A DNA stretch of 12,113 bases from NCBI GenBank assembly GCA_030045215.1, contig JASIBJ010000062.1, positions 1 through 12,113 of the forward strand, read 5' to 3'. A program made the position numbers and the translations under genes. This document shows positions 1 to 7,844 of this stretch, piece by piece (the first letter of the stretch is position 1; each line of letters starts with the position of its first letter). Under the pieces are notes generated by a model, which saw nothing but the letters and a program-made list of their open reading frames with translations, did not search any database and had not been told where the DNA came from. Origin of the DNA: Streptosporangiaceae bacterium. Lineage in GTDB: Bacteria; Actinomycetota; Actinomycetes; Streptosporangiales; Streptosporangiaceae.

Positions 1-2038
1 GACCGTTCAGCGACGGCGCGTAGCTGACGGAAACGCTGTGCTGGCCCGGTGACAGTTCGTCCGCCGCGGCGATCCTGGTGGCCTCCCCCAGGGAGATTAG
101 GCAGCTCACAGGCCTGCCGTTCAGCAGGTAGAAGGACCATCCGCCGTTGAGGTCGCCGAGCGCGCAGATGACGCCCTCGGCCGGAAGCCGGCCCGCAGCG
201 ATCTCGATCTCGGCGGTGGCCGTGAAGCCGCGCAGCATCGGCGGCAGCTGGGCCTCGCAGATGCCGCCGCCACCGGGAACGTAGCTGGCCTCATCGGGCG
301 CCGGGTACTCCCCCGGATGGATCCCGGTCTTGGACTGCGGGCCCTCCCAGAGCGGGAGGACCTGGTTGCGCCCGGCCTCGGCCCACCACAGGTCGCGCAG
401 TGCCCGTACCCGAGCCGGCTGCGCAGCCGACATATCGCGGGCCTCGGCGAAGTCCTCGTCCAGGTTGAAGAGCGCCCAGTGGTCGTCGTCGAGATCCTGG
501 CTGCCGGTCAGGAACCGCCGTTCCCCGAACAGCGGCGACACATAGTCCGTGGTCGCTTTCCAGCCGTCGTGATAGATCGCCCTTGACCCGTGCATCTCGA
601 AGTACTGCGTCCGCCGCCGGCCGGCAGCGGCCGCGTCGGTAAAGCTGGCCATGATGCTGGCCCCGTCGACGGGCTGCTGGGCCACCCCGTCGACCACCTC
701 AGGGACCGGGACTCCCGTCGCATCCAGCACGGTGGCGAACAGGTCCACCGCGTGACAGAACTGCGCTCGCACGTCGCCAGGGCCGGCCAGGCGACCCGGC
801 CAGTGCACCACCAGTGGCGTGCGGACGCCGCCAAGCCAGGCATACCGCTTCCATAGCTGCAGCGGAGTGTTCCCAGCCCAGGCCCAGCCCCAGGGATAGT
901 GGTTGAACGAACGATGTCCGCCCAGCTCGTCGATGTGCCGCAGCGCCTCGGACACCTCTCCGGCCAGGCCAAGCCACGCGTGCGGCTCGTTCATCGTGCC
1001 GACCTGGCTGCCCTCCGCGCTTGCCCCGTTGTCCGACAAGACGAGGACGAGCGTGTTGGACAGGTCGCCACGCGCGTCGAGAAAGTCGAGCAACCTGCCG
1101 ATCTGCGCGTCCGCATGGGTGACGAAGCCCGCGAAGACCTCCATGTACCTGGCGAATAGCCGCCGCTCGTCGCCGCTCAGCGCCTGCCAGTCCGGCACCC
1201 AGCTAGGCCGGGGGGTCAGCGCGGTCCCGGCCGGCACAATTCCGGCGGCGAGCTGCCGTCGGAAGGTCGCCAACCGCTCAGCCTCCCAGCCGTGGTCGAA
1301 CATCCCGCGGTAGGGCTCGATCCATTCGGCCGGCACTTGATGGGGCGCATGCGCGGCTGCGGTAGCCAGATAACACAAGAATGGCTTGCCCGGCGTTGCC
1401 TGGCGCTGATCGAGCACCATTTTTATGGCCCGGTCCGCAAGGTCCTCGGTGAGGTGATAACCCTCAGGAGGGGAACGAGGGGGCTCCACCGGACTGTTGT
1501 CCTGCACCAGCGGCGGGTCCCACTGGCTAGTTTCGGCGCTGAGGAATCCGTAGAAGCGCTCGAATCCCTGGCCGAGCGGCCATCGATCCATCGGGCCGGA
1601 GGCTGAGTACTCGCCCCTCGGACACAGGTGCCACTTCCCCACGGCCATCGTGTTGTAGCCCGCGTCTTTCATGATTCGTGGAAGCAGTGCCGCAGATTTC
1701 GGAATTCTGCCGGTATAACCGGGGAACCCCAGCGGCGTCTCCATCGTCACACCCATGCCCACCGCGTGGTGGTTTCGCCCGCTCAGGAGCGCCGCCCGCG
1801 TCGAGGAGCAGATCGAGGTCACATGGAATCGGTTGTAGCGCAGCCCGCCCGCCGCAAGCCGGTCGATGTTCGGCGTCGCGATGGCCGAGCCGAAGCAGCC
1901 GAGCTGCGCGAAGCCGATGTCGTCCAAAACGATGATCACTACGTTAGGGGCGCCTGCGGGAGGCCGCCGGTACGGAACGTAGTGCGCCACGCCCTCGCTC
2001 ATTCGGCGCACCGCACCCTGCGGTCGGGGTTGGGTCAA
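1..2038 (-). CDS. Type I (formylglycine) arylsulfatase, 3' end outside the window
   Basis: A hydrolase of sulfate esters of the alkaline-phosphatase-like sulfatase family. Reading leftward, one uninterrupted frame of about 679 residues runs off the window edge. Visible are the N-terminal metal-binding pair in VLDDIGF (D39, D40), the formylglycine motif C77-S-S-T-R81 inside ICSSTRAALLSGRNHH, GKWHL (about 134-138), AAAHAPH, and LSDNGASAEG, which supplies the distal Asp/Asn metal ligands. Cys77 would need oxidation by a formylglycine-generating enzyme, which is not in the window. Position 3 of the motif is Ser rather than the commoner Pro/Ala. There is no signal peptide, so a cytoplasmic enzyme is likely. 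I chose the TTG start at 2038 because AAGGAGG lies 6 nt upstream; the in-frame ATG at 2002 has no good ribosome site. It diverges from the repeat-protein gene. The substrate cannot be told. Confident in family, less in start. Confidence 0.93.
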   Translation of the reverse strand, partial: MTQPRPQGAVRRMSEGVAHYVPYRRPPAGAPNVVIIVLDDIGFAQLGCFGSAIATPNIDRLAAGGLRYNRFHVTSICSSTRAALLSGRNHHAVGMGVTMETPLGFPGYTGRIPKSAALLPRIMKDAGYNTMAVGKWHLCPRGEYSASGPMDRWPLGQGFERFYGFLSAETSQWDPPLVQDNSPVEPPRSPPEGYHLTEDLADRAIKMVLDQRQATPGKPFLCYLATAAAHAPHQVPAEWIEPYRGMFDHGWEAERLATFRRQLAAGIVPAGTALTPRPSWVPDWQALSGDERRLFARYMEVFAGFVTHADAQIGRLLDFLDARGDLSNTLVLVLSDNGASAEGSQVGTMNEPHAWLGLAGEVSEALRHIDELGGHRSFNHYPWGWAWAGNTPLQLWKRYAWLGGVRTPLVVHWPGRLAGPGDVRAQFCHAVDLFATVLDATGVPVPEVVDGVAQQPVDGASIMASFTDAAAAGRRRTQYFEMHGSRAIYHDGWKATTDYVSPLFGERRFLTGSQDLDDDHWALFNLDEDFAEARDMSAAQPARVRALRDLWWAEAGRNQVLPLWEGPQSKTGIHPGEYPAPDEASYVPGGGGICEAQLPPMLRGFTATAEIEIAAGRLPAEGVICALGDLNGGWSFYLLNGRPVSCLISLGEATRIAAADELSPGQHSVSVSYAPSLNG

Positions 2039-2206
2039 CGCGGGCCTCCTTCTGGCCAGGCCACAGCATCCCTAGATCTGGCGATGCGGACACCTCAAAA
2101 GTAACTACTTCGAGATCGATATTTCGCTTATGGATGCTCTATGCTGCCGCTGCATAGTTCATGACGATTGATTGCAGGACTTGTCTTTTTTACAGGGGGC
2201 ACTTCA
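2039..2206. other. Intergenic region between divergent genes
   Basis: 168 bp separates the divergent TTG and GTG starts and must hold the promoters of the sulfatase and repeat-protein genes. It is clearly more AT-rich than the flanks, notably about 2097-2195. I see no convincing -35/-10 pair on either strand. A candidate on the plus strand, TTGATT (2168-2173) with TACAGG (2191-2196) at 17-nt spacing, is a poor match. No gene or RNA is apparent. Confidence 0.6.
2139..2157. promoter_or_regulatory. Inverted repeat, possible operator
   Basis: CTATGC (2139-2144) and GCATAG (2152-2157) form perfect 6-bp arms around a 7-nt centre. The element lies 50 bp before the GTG of the repeat protein and about 100 bp before the sulfatase start. 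The arm spacing and intergenic position suit a dimeric DNA-binding protein, but the binding protein is unknown and 6-bp arms can arise by chance. Confidence 0.35.
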
Positions 2207-5200
2207 GTGCAACGTACCTTCCTGACCGCCGTCGCGGCGGTCGGCTCGGCTGGCCTGCTGGCCGTTGGCCTGCTCGCCGGTCCGGCGATGTCCGCGAGCG
2301 CCGCCAGTGGCCCTGGCGCGCGCCACCAGTCCGCAAACCTGCCTCTCTCGGCCCGGCAGATGCTGACTGATAGGCAACTGCACATGGGCACCGGCGCCGC
2401 CACCGGCGCGATCACGGGAACCGCCCAGTCCGCCAACGGCCAGCCGCTCGAGGATGTCTGCGTCCTCGCCTATGGCCCCTCCGGCCGAAGCTTCACCTCG
2501 ACCCGGCCGGACGGCCGCTTCCTGCTGACCGGCCTGAAGCCCGGCGCCTATCAGGTCCGCTACTTCGGATGCGGCACGGCGACCGCTCAGTATCTGCCCC
2601 AGTGGTACGGCGGCGGGGCCGAGCGAGCCGGCGCGCACTCGGTCACCGTCAGCGCGAGGACGCTGCGACCGCTGGCCCCGGTCACCATGCGGACAGCGGC
2701 CAGCGAGTCGCCGACCGCCGACGACATCGACCCGGCCAGCCAGGCCACGATCAGCCGCTCGCTGCACGCTGCCCTCGGGCTTCCGACGTACGGGACCGGG
2801 ATCAGGCCGACCACGGCGACTGCGGTGACGGCCGTGCACGGGGGCCAGATCTCCGGAACCGTCACCAGCCAGTCCGGGCGCGGGTTGTCGGGAATCTGCG
2901 TGGAGGCCATTTCCTACAGTGGATTCGCGGCCACCCTCACCCACACCCACAAGGGTGGCCACTACCTCACTGGTCGCTTGCCGTCCGGCGGCTACGTCGT
3001 GTTGTTCTTCCTCGGCTGCGGCAACAAGGGCAACTGGGTGACCGAGATCTACAACCACGCCTCGATCACCAAGCCAACCATCGTCGGGGTCAGGCGCGGC
3101 AAGGTCACCAAAGACATCAACGGGCGGCTCAAGCTGGGCGGCGAGATCACCGGGACGATCACGAACAAGTCGGGCGCGCGGTTGTCAGGCATCTGTGTCG
3201 AGCCCGTCGGCTCCGCCGCGTTCAACTCCTTCGACGTGCTCTTCGTCATCGCGATCTCGGAGCACGGCAGCTACCAGCTGCACGGCGTCCCACAAGGCTC
3301 CTACAAGCTCGTCATGGCGCCCTGCGGGGCGACCGCGTCGCCCTATGCCGAGGTCTGGTGGCCGAATGCGCCGAGCGCCCGCACCGCCAAGTCGATCCAC
3401 GTCAAGGCGGGCAGGACCGTCGGCCACATCAACGAGATCATGCCGATAGGCGGCGTGATTTCCGGCACTGTCACCAGCCAGAGCAACGCACCGCTCGAGG
3501 GTATTTGCGTTCTCGTCGGCCCTGCCGGCAGCCTTCCTCCGACCGGAATCCAGCTCGATGGTGGTGTCCCGTCCACCAACGCGGCCGGGCAGTACAAGGT
3601 CATCGGACTCGATCCGGGCACCTATCAGGTGGAGTTCCTGCTCGGATGCGGCAATGACGGGAACTACGTGTCCGCGGAGTACCCCGGCAAGTTGAAGCTG
3701 ACCTATGGTCAGGTTGCGGCTGGGGTCGACATCCAGCTCCTGACCGGCACCACGCTTTCTGGCACGGTCACCAGCGCCGCCACCGGGCTGCCGGTCGAGG
3801 GCGTCTGCGTTTACCTGAACCCCGGGGCTACGACCAACTACTTCAACCCCGAGCAGGTCACGAGTGCCGCCGGTACCTACACGTTCGACCAGATGCCGGC
3901 CGGCACTTACTACGCCCAATTCGTTCCCGGGTGCGGCAACAGCGGAAGCTATGCGCCGCAGGGTTATGACAACAGCAACGTGTTCTTTCCCCAAGTCATC
4001 AACGTCAGCGCGGCCGGCGAGACGGTCACCGGCATCAACGCCGCGCTCGAGCCCGGCGCCACGGTGACCGGCACGGTCGATGGCCAGGGGGGCAGGAAGC
4101 TCACTGGCATTTGCGTGGACGCGTTCAGCTCCAGCACCGGCGTGGACTTCGAGACCGGCAGCAACGACGGCACCTACTCGCTGGCCAACATGCTGCCTGG
4201 GCAGTATCAGGTCTACTTCTCCCCGGGTTGCAACAACAATGCCAACCTCGTCTCCGTGTACTACGGGTCCCAGCTCAACCCGCCCGACGTCTCGATGCCG
4301 ATCGGGACGACCTCCGGAATCGATGGCGTGCTGCCGACTGCGGGCAACATCAGCGGCACGATCCTGACCAGGTCGGGTAGGGCCGAGCAGTCGGCGTGCG
4401 CGATCGTGACGGGGCTCAACGCGGCGACCGAGCCGACCAGCGGCGAGGGGGCGGGGCCGGGATCATCCGGCAGCTACGAGATCACGCAACTAGCTCCCGG
4501 CCCCTACCAGGTGTACTTCCAGCCAGGGTGCCAGGGCAGCAGCAGCTACGAGAACCAGTGGTACAAGGACAAGCCATCCCCGGCCGGAGCGGCCCGGGTG
4601 CTGGTCCGTGCGAATCACACCACTGCCGGCATCAGCAGCGCCCTCACTCGCGGCGGATCCATCTCGGGCCGGGTGACGACCGGGGGCAAGCCGCTCAGCG
4701 GGGCTTGTGTCTTCGCCCAGAACGTCACGCAGTTTGACGACTACGGGTCGAGCGGGACGAACAAGGCGGGCAGGTATGTCATCGAAGGCCTGAACTCCGG
4801 CCAGTACGAGCTTGAGTTCTTCCCCTGCAACGAGGGAATCGCGACCCTGGCCGAGCAGCTGCTGCCGCGCCTGGTCCAGGTGACCGCGCCGCGCACGACC
4901 AGCGGCGCGAACTCGAGCCTTGTCCCGGCCGGCCAGATCAGCGGCACGGTTCTGGGCGACACGCTTCAGGACGGTTCGCAGACGGTAGAGCCGCAGCCGG
5001 GAGCCTGCGTCGAGGCGCTCCAGACCAACGGCTTCGGCGCCAACGTGGGCTTCTCAGGGGCGAACGGCACGTTCACGATCGCGAATTTGCCGCCAGGTCA
5101 GTACATCGTCTACATCGGTGCCGACTGCGGGAACATCTACAGCAACCTGGCTGCGGAGTGGTATGACAACGCGCCGACCGAGGCCAAGGCCACCGTGGTT

Positions 5201-5551
5201 TCCGTCATCGCGCGCGAAGTCACGACGCTCGCTAGTGTCACACTGCCCACCAACGGGGCGATCTCCGGGACGGTAACCGGCCCCGGCAGCGCGCCTGTGG
5301 CCGGGATCTGCGTGACGGCAACGACCGCGCTGTCACCGGTACCGGTAGTGGCCGTGTCCGGGGCGGGCGGGACGTACTCCCTAGTCGGGCTGGCACCGAG
5401 TAACTACCGGGTCAAGTTCAGTTCCGGGTGCGGCGCATCCGGGTACGTGACCCAGTGGTGGAAAGGCAAGGCGTCGGCCGCCACCGCGAACACGGTCAAG
5501 GTGACCGCCGCCACGACGACGACGGGCATCAACGCGTCGCTGCGGAAGTGA
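2207..5551 (+). CDS. Secreted ten-repeat protein with carboxypeptidase-regulatory-like (beta-sandwich) domains
   Basis: A 1114-residue exported protein of unknown role. The GTG at 2207 is preferred over the in-frame TTG at 2168 because AGGGGG ends 7 nt before it, and this start gives a clean signal peptide: MQRTF, a hydrophobic stretch to about residue 25, and an Ala-rich cleavage zone near SASAA. After about residue 69 the chain is ten repeats of 92-108 residues beginning near 69, 214, 313, 417, 515, 618, 714, 818, 910 and 1018, with a linker at about 166-213. The consensus is roughly ISGTVT, then GICV, then a GxYxLxGLxPGxYxVxF segment, then GCGN, often QWY, and GIN at the end. This resembles CarboxypepD_reg/CnaB-like folds. 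Every repeat has two Cys, suggesting a disulfide each. There is no catalytic domain, LPXTG signal or C-terminal membrane segment, so it is probably released. An adhesin, matrix or carbohydrate-binding role is only a guess. Confidence 0.9.
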   Translation: MQRTFLTAVAAVGSAGLLAVGLLAGPAMSASAASGPGARHQSANLPLSARQMLTDRQLHMGTGAATGAITGTAQSANGQPLEDVCVLAYGPSGRSFTSTRPDGRFLLTGLKPGAYQVRYFGCGTATAQYLPQWYGGGAERAGAHSVTVSARTLRPLAPVTMRTAASESPTADDIDPASQATISRSLHAALGLPTYGTGIRPTTATAVTAVHGGQISGTVTSQSGRGLSGICVEAISYSGFAATLTHTHKGGHYLTGRLPSGGYVVLFFLGCGNKGNWVTEIYNHASITKPTIVGVRRGKVTKDINGRLKLGGEITGTITNKSGARLSGICVEPVGSAAFNSFDVLFVIAISEHGSYQLHGVPQGSYKLVMAPCGATASPYAEVWWPNAPSARTAKSIHVKAGRTVGHINEIMPIGGVISGTVTSQSNAPLEGICVLVGPAGSLPPTGIQLDGGVPSTNAAGQYKVIGLDPGTYQVEFLLGCGNDGNYVSAEYPGKLKLTYGQVAAGVDIQLLTGTTLSGTVTSAATGLPVEGVCVYLNPGATTNYFNPEQVTSAAGTYTFDQMPAGTYYAQFVPGCGNSGSYAPQGYDNSNVFFPQVINVSAAGETVTGINAALEPGATVTGTVDGQGGRKLTGICVDAFSSSTGVDFETGSNDGTYSLANMLPGQYQVYFSPGCNNNANLVSVYYGSQLNPPDVSMPIGTTSGIDGVLPTAGNISGTILTRSGRAEQSACAIVTGLNAATEPTSGEGAGPGSSGSYEITQLAPGPYQVYFQPGCQGSSSYENQWYKDKPSPAGAARVLVRANHTTAGISSALTRGGSISGRVTTGGKPLSGACVFAQNVTQFDDYGSSGTNKAGRYVIEGLNSGQYELEFFPCNEGIATLAEQLLPRLVQVTAPRTTSGANSSLVPAGQISGTVLGDTLQDGSQTVEPQPGACVEALQTNGFGANVGFSGANGTFTIANLPPGQYIVYIGADCGNIYSNLAAEWYDNAPTEAKATVVSVIAREVTTLASVTLPTNGAISGTVTGPGSAPVAGICVTATTALSPVPVVAVSGAGGTYSLVGLAPSNYRVKFSSGCGASGYVTQWWKGKASAATANTVKVTAATTTTGINASLRK
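2411..5548 (+). repeat. Ten tandem ~300-bp coding repeats
   Basis: Units begin near 2411, 2846, 3143, 3455, 3749, 4058, 4346, 4658, 4934 and 5258, with period 276-324 bp except for the longer first interval. Protein similarity is clear, but DNA similarity is mostly limited to short blocks such as GTCACCAGCCAG, shared by units 2 and 4. The duplications therefore look old and diverged rather than recent slippage products. Confidence 0.85.
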
Positions 5552-5557
5552 CGGACC

Positions 5558-5595
5558 GGGGCGAGGGGCCGACGAGAACGCCGGCCCCTCGTCCC
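5558..5595 (+). terminator. Strong hairpin terminator after the repeat-protein gene
   Basis: A 14-bp stem (GGGGCGAGGGGCCG at 5558-5571 with CGGCCCCTCGTCCC at 5582-5595, one G-U pair) encloses a 10-nt loop and starts 6 nt after the TGA stop. There is no U-tract, which is usual for terminators of high-GC actinobacteria. Confidence 0.75.
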
Positions 5596-5618
5596 GCGCG
5601 CTGCTTACCATTCAGGCA

Positions 5619-5648
5619 GGCGGGGCCGGCGCGAGCGCCGGCTCCGCC
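5619..5648. terminator. Second GC hairpin before the kinase gene
   Basis: 13-bp arms GGCGGGGCCGGCG (5619-5631) and CGCCGGCTCCGCC (5636-5648), one G-U pair, with a 4-nt loop. It sits 23 nt after the previous hairpin and 44 nt before the kinase GTG. It could be a back-up terminator or part of the kinase leader; a following TT is the only hint of a U-run. Confidence 0.5.
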
Positions 5649-5692
5649 TTCCGGCTGTTAGGAACCACTCAGGAACTGGCAGGTACAGGGCT

Positions 5693-6586
5693 GTGAGTCG
5701 GCTATTGGGCCTCGACATCGGCGGAAGCACGACGCGGGCCCGGCTCGTCATCGACGAGCGGATCGCCGCCGAAGCCACGGCCCAGAGCGGTAGCCTGACC
5801 GCCGCCGGGCCGGACAAAGCCGCCGCCGCCCTGACCGACCTGCTCGGGCAATTGCCGGACGTGGCGGGAAGCCTCGACGCCGTGTGCGCGGGCGCCGCCG
5901 GCGTCCTCACCGCACGTGATACCCGCGACTTCTTGCAGGCGAGGCTGGCGCCGCTGACGATCTCTGGTCGCGTGGTAGTCGTGGATGACGCATCCCTCAT
6001 TCTGCCCGCCGCCGGCCTCACCGAGGGCATCGCGGTGATCTCCGGAACCGGCTCGGTCGCGGTCGGCAGCTGGCACGGCCGACATGAATGGGCAGGCGGG
6101 TGGGGGTACCTACTCGGCGACGAAGGCAGCGGCTACTGGATAGTGCGTTCTGCGATCCGGGCGCTGCTGGCGCGGCGAGCGGACGGCCTCCCGGCTGGCT
6201 CGCTCGGCGCCTGCCTGCTCGAGGCCACGGGGTCTAGCGAGCTGGACGCCCTGCGCGCAGCCTTTTACCGGCGGCCGCAGCCCCAGTATTGGGCGCCGTA
6301 TGCGCCGGCAGTCCTGGATTGCCCAGATCCCGAGGCAGCCAGGCTGACGCAGGAGGCGGCGCTGGCGCTAGCTGATCTCGCGCTCTCGCTCGCGGGGCGA
6401 CTGGCCGCCGCGGACGGCATTCAGGTAGTTCTAGCGGGCGGCTTGATGTCCCACCAGGGGCTCCAGGCCGCCACTGTCGCGGCCGTCACGGCGGCCCTGC
6501 CGACCAGCCGGGTCCGGCCGCTCAGCGACCCGCCGGTGGCCGGCGCGATCCGGCTGGCTGCCGCAGCCGCGGCCAGCCAGTCCTGA
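5693..6586 (+). CDS. BadF/BadG-family amino-sugar kinase (MurNAc/GlcNAc kinase, MurK/NagK type)
   Basis: A 297-residue ATP-dependent sugar kinase of the ASKHA fold. Motifs in order: phosphate-1 loop LDIGGSTTRA (about 7-16), the catalytic Asp region VVVVDDAS (Asp98/99), ISGTGSVAVG (116-125), the family hallmark GGWGYLLGDEGSGYW (135-149), and the adenosine-binding LAGGL near 248. In this family the eukaryotic NAGK and bacterial glucosamine kinase act on GlcNAc or GlcN, while Clostridium MurK phosphorylates MurNAc and GlcNAc at O-6. The murQ, nagZ and amidase neighbours favour MurNAc as substrate, giving the MurNAc-6-P that MurQ needs; this is inference, since specificity cannot be read from the motifs. 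The GTG start is followed directly by MSRLLGLDIGG, the right distance before the P-loop, but its ribosome site is weak (AGG 9 nt upstream). It is convergent with the amidase gene, so it probably has its own promoter. Confidence 0.88.
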   Translation: MSRLLGLDIGGSTTRARLVIDERIAAEATAQSGSLTAAGPDKAAAALTDLLGQLPDVAGSLDAVCAGAAGVLTARDTRDFLQARLAPLTISGRVVVVDDASLILPAAGLTEGIAVISGTGSVAVGSWHGRHEWAGGWGYLLGDEGSGYWIVRSAIRALLARRADGLPAGSLGACLLEATGSSELDALRAAFYRRPQPQYWAPYAPAVLDCPDPEAARLTQEAALALADLALSLAGRLAAADGIQVVLAGGLMSHQGLQAATVAAVTAALPTSRVRPLSDPPVAGAIRLAAAAAASQS

Positions 6587-6615
6587 CCAGCCGGTCTCCC
6601 AACCCGTGGCCGACC

Positions 6616-6663
6616 AGGTCGCGATCTGGCTGTCGGCACCTCCGGCAAGGGAAACCGCGACCT
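6616..6663. terminator. Hairpin between convergent kinase and amidase genes
   Basis: Perfect 8-bp arms AGGTCGCG (6616-6623) and CGCGACCT (6656-6663) enclose an inner stem, GTCGG/CCGGC, with loop CACCT. It lies in the 136-bp gap between the two facing stop codons (6587-6722) and could end transcription from both sides. There is no U-tract. I see no gene in the gap. Confidence 0.45.
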
Positions 6664-6722
6664 ACCGGCGCGCTTGCACGGCTGCGTAAGTGCGTTCGAG
6701 CGCGCGCATCGTCTGCTTGTAG

Positions 6723-7835
6723 TTACGCTGCGCCACCGCGACGACAAGGCAGTCGACCACGGTCTAGCAGTGTCGCAGCGGTGGCGGCATGTACTTGCTT
6801 GCGCAAGGCGACTACCGAGTGCTCGGGCCCGCGGCCGAAGTGCACGGCGTTGGTCAGCAGGACAGTCCACAAGCCGCTAGCCGGGTCGATGGACAGGCTG
6901 GTCCCGGTGAACCCGGTATGCCCGGCCCCGGTGGCGGGCCAGCCATCGCCCATGTTGTCCCACCGGTCGTGACGCAAGCCCCAGCCAAGCCCTCGGCGAC
7001 CGCCTCCCGCGAGGCCCTCGGTCTGGCAGCGCAGCGCCTCGGCCGTGAGCCAGCCGGGCAGCTGCAGCGCCAGCGCGGCCTCAGACTCCGGCAGCACCCA
7101 CGCCGCCGCGTACCGGGCCAGGTCCGCCGCCGTGCCAAACAGGCCCGCATGTCCGGCGACACCGCCCATGGCTTCGGCGTTTTCGTCGTGCACGGTGCCG
7201 GTCTTCGCCGCGCCGCCGACATGCTCGGTCGATGCAATCCTGCTGGCCAGCGCCGGCGACGGCCGGTAACCGGTATCGGCCAGGTCAAGGGGCTCGCAGA
7301 CTAGCTCGCGCACGAGCGACTCGAGTCCGGTGCCAGCCACCGACGCGCACAGCTCGCCAAGCGTGATAAAACCGACGTCGGAATAGCAGAATGTGCTGCC
7401 GGGCCTGGTGACCAGCGGCTCGGCCAGCGCTGCGGCCCGAATCTGATCGGCGTCGTGCAGGAACTGGTAGTACCTGCGCTGATCCGGCAGCCCTGCGCTG
7501 TGGCTGAGCAGCTGCCCCACGGTGACGGCATCCTTCCCCGCGCCGTCGAAGGCCTGCAGGTACCGCCGCACCGGATGGTCAAGGCCCACCTCACCGAGGG
7601 CGATAAGGCGAAGCACGCAGGGCAGCGTGCCGACGACCTTCGTCAGGGATGCCAGGTCGAAGATCGTGCCTGCCGACATTGGCCGGCGGCCGTCCTGGTC
7701 TCGCTGCGCGTCACCGGCGACGTGCAGCATGGCCGGGTCCTGGCCGCCGATACCAGCCGCCAGCACGGCTCCAGGAATGAGTCCGCTGGCCACGGCGGCA
7801 TCGACCAGGTCCGCGGCCGACGTAGGCACGCCCAT
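6723..7835 (-). CDS. Beta-lactamase-fold serine hydrolase, AmiE-like MurNAc-L-Ala amidase
   Basis: A 370-residue serine hydrolase of the class C beta-lactamase/esterase fold. The nucleophile motif is S63-L-T-K66 in DLASLTKVVG, the Tyr motif is Y151-S-D153, and H306-T-G308 (GAGHTGFTG) replaces the KTG box. The segment VHDENAEAMGGVAGHAGLFGTA (split by its core HDEN at 216-219 and AGHAGLF at 227-233) resembles B. subtilis AmiE (YbbE), an amidase that removes the stem peptide from MurNAc after NagZ has acted. The ATG follows the nagZ stop by 9 bp, and that gap contains AGGAGG, so the two are co-transcribed. The amidase call rests on this pairing and on recalled similarity; a plain esterase or penicillin-binding-protein-like activity is the alternative. 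The chain begins MGVPTSAADLVDAAV with no signal peptide, so it should act in the cytoplasm. Confidence 0.85.
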   Translation of the reverse strand: MGVPTSAADLVDAAVASGLIPGAVLAAGIGGQDPAMLHVAGDAQRDQDGRRPMSAGTIFDLASLTKVVGTLPCVLRLIALGEVGLDHPVRRYLQAFDGAGKDAVTVGQLLSHSAGLPDQRRYYQFLHDADQIRAAALAEPLVTRPGSTFCYSDVGFITLGELCASVAGTGLESLVRELVCEPLDLADTGYRPSPALASRIASTEHVGGAAKTGTVHDENAEAMGGVAGHAGLFGTAADLARYAAAWVLPESEAALALQLPGWLTAEALRCQTEGLAGGGRRGLGWGLRHDRWDNMGDGWPATGAGHTGFTGTSLSIDPASGLWTVLLTNAVHFGRGPEHSVVALRKQVHAATAATLLDRGRLPCRRGGAA

Positions 7836-7844
7836 GACCCTCCT

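Noticed and set aside
2204..3058. Minus-strand open frame (284 codons) inside the repeat-protein gene
   Set aside because: It lies antisense to a strongly supported secreted protein and its low-complexity composition reflects GC-rich complement sequence.
3185..3994. Minus-strand open frame (269 codons) inside the repeat-protein gene
   Set aside because: Same reasoning: no recognisable motif, and it sits opposite repeats whose protein-level conservation is clear.
2411..5548. CRISPR or other DNA repeat array
   Set aside because: The periodicity is about 300 bp and is conserved as protein, not as short DNA repeats with spacers.
6723..7835. An antibiotic-resistance beta-lactamase
   Set aside because: There is no signal peptide, the third motif is HTG rather than KTG, and the gene is translationally close to nagZ, which fits an AmiE-type amidase better.
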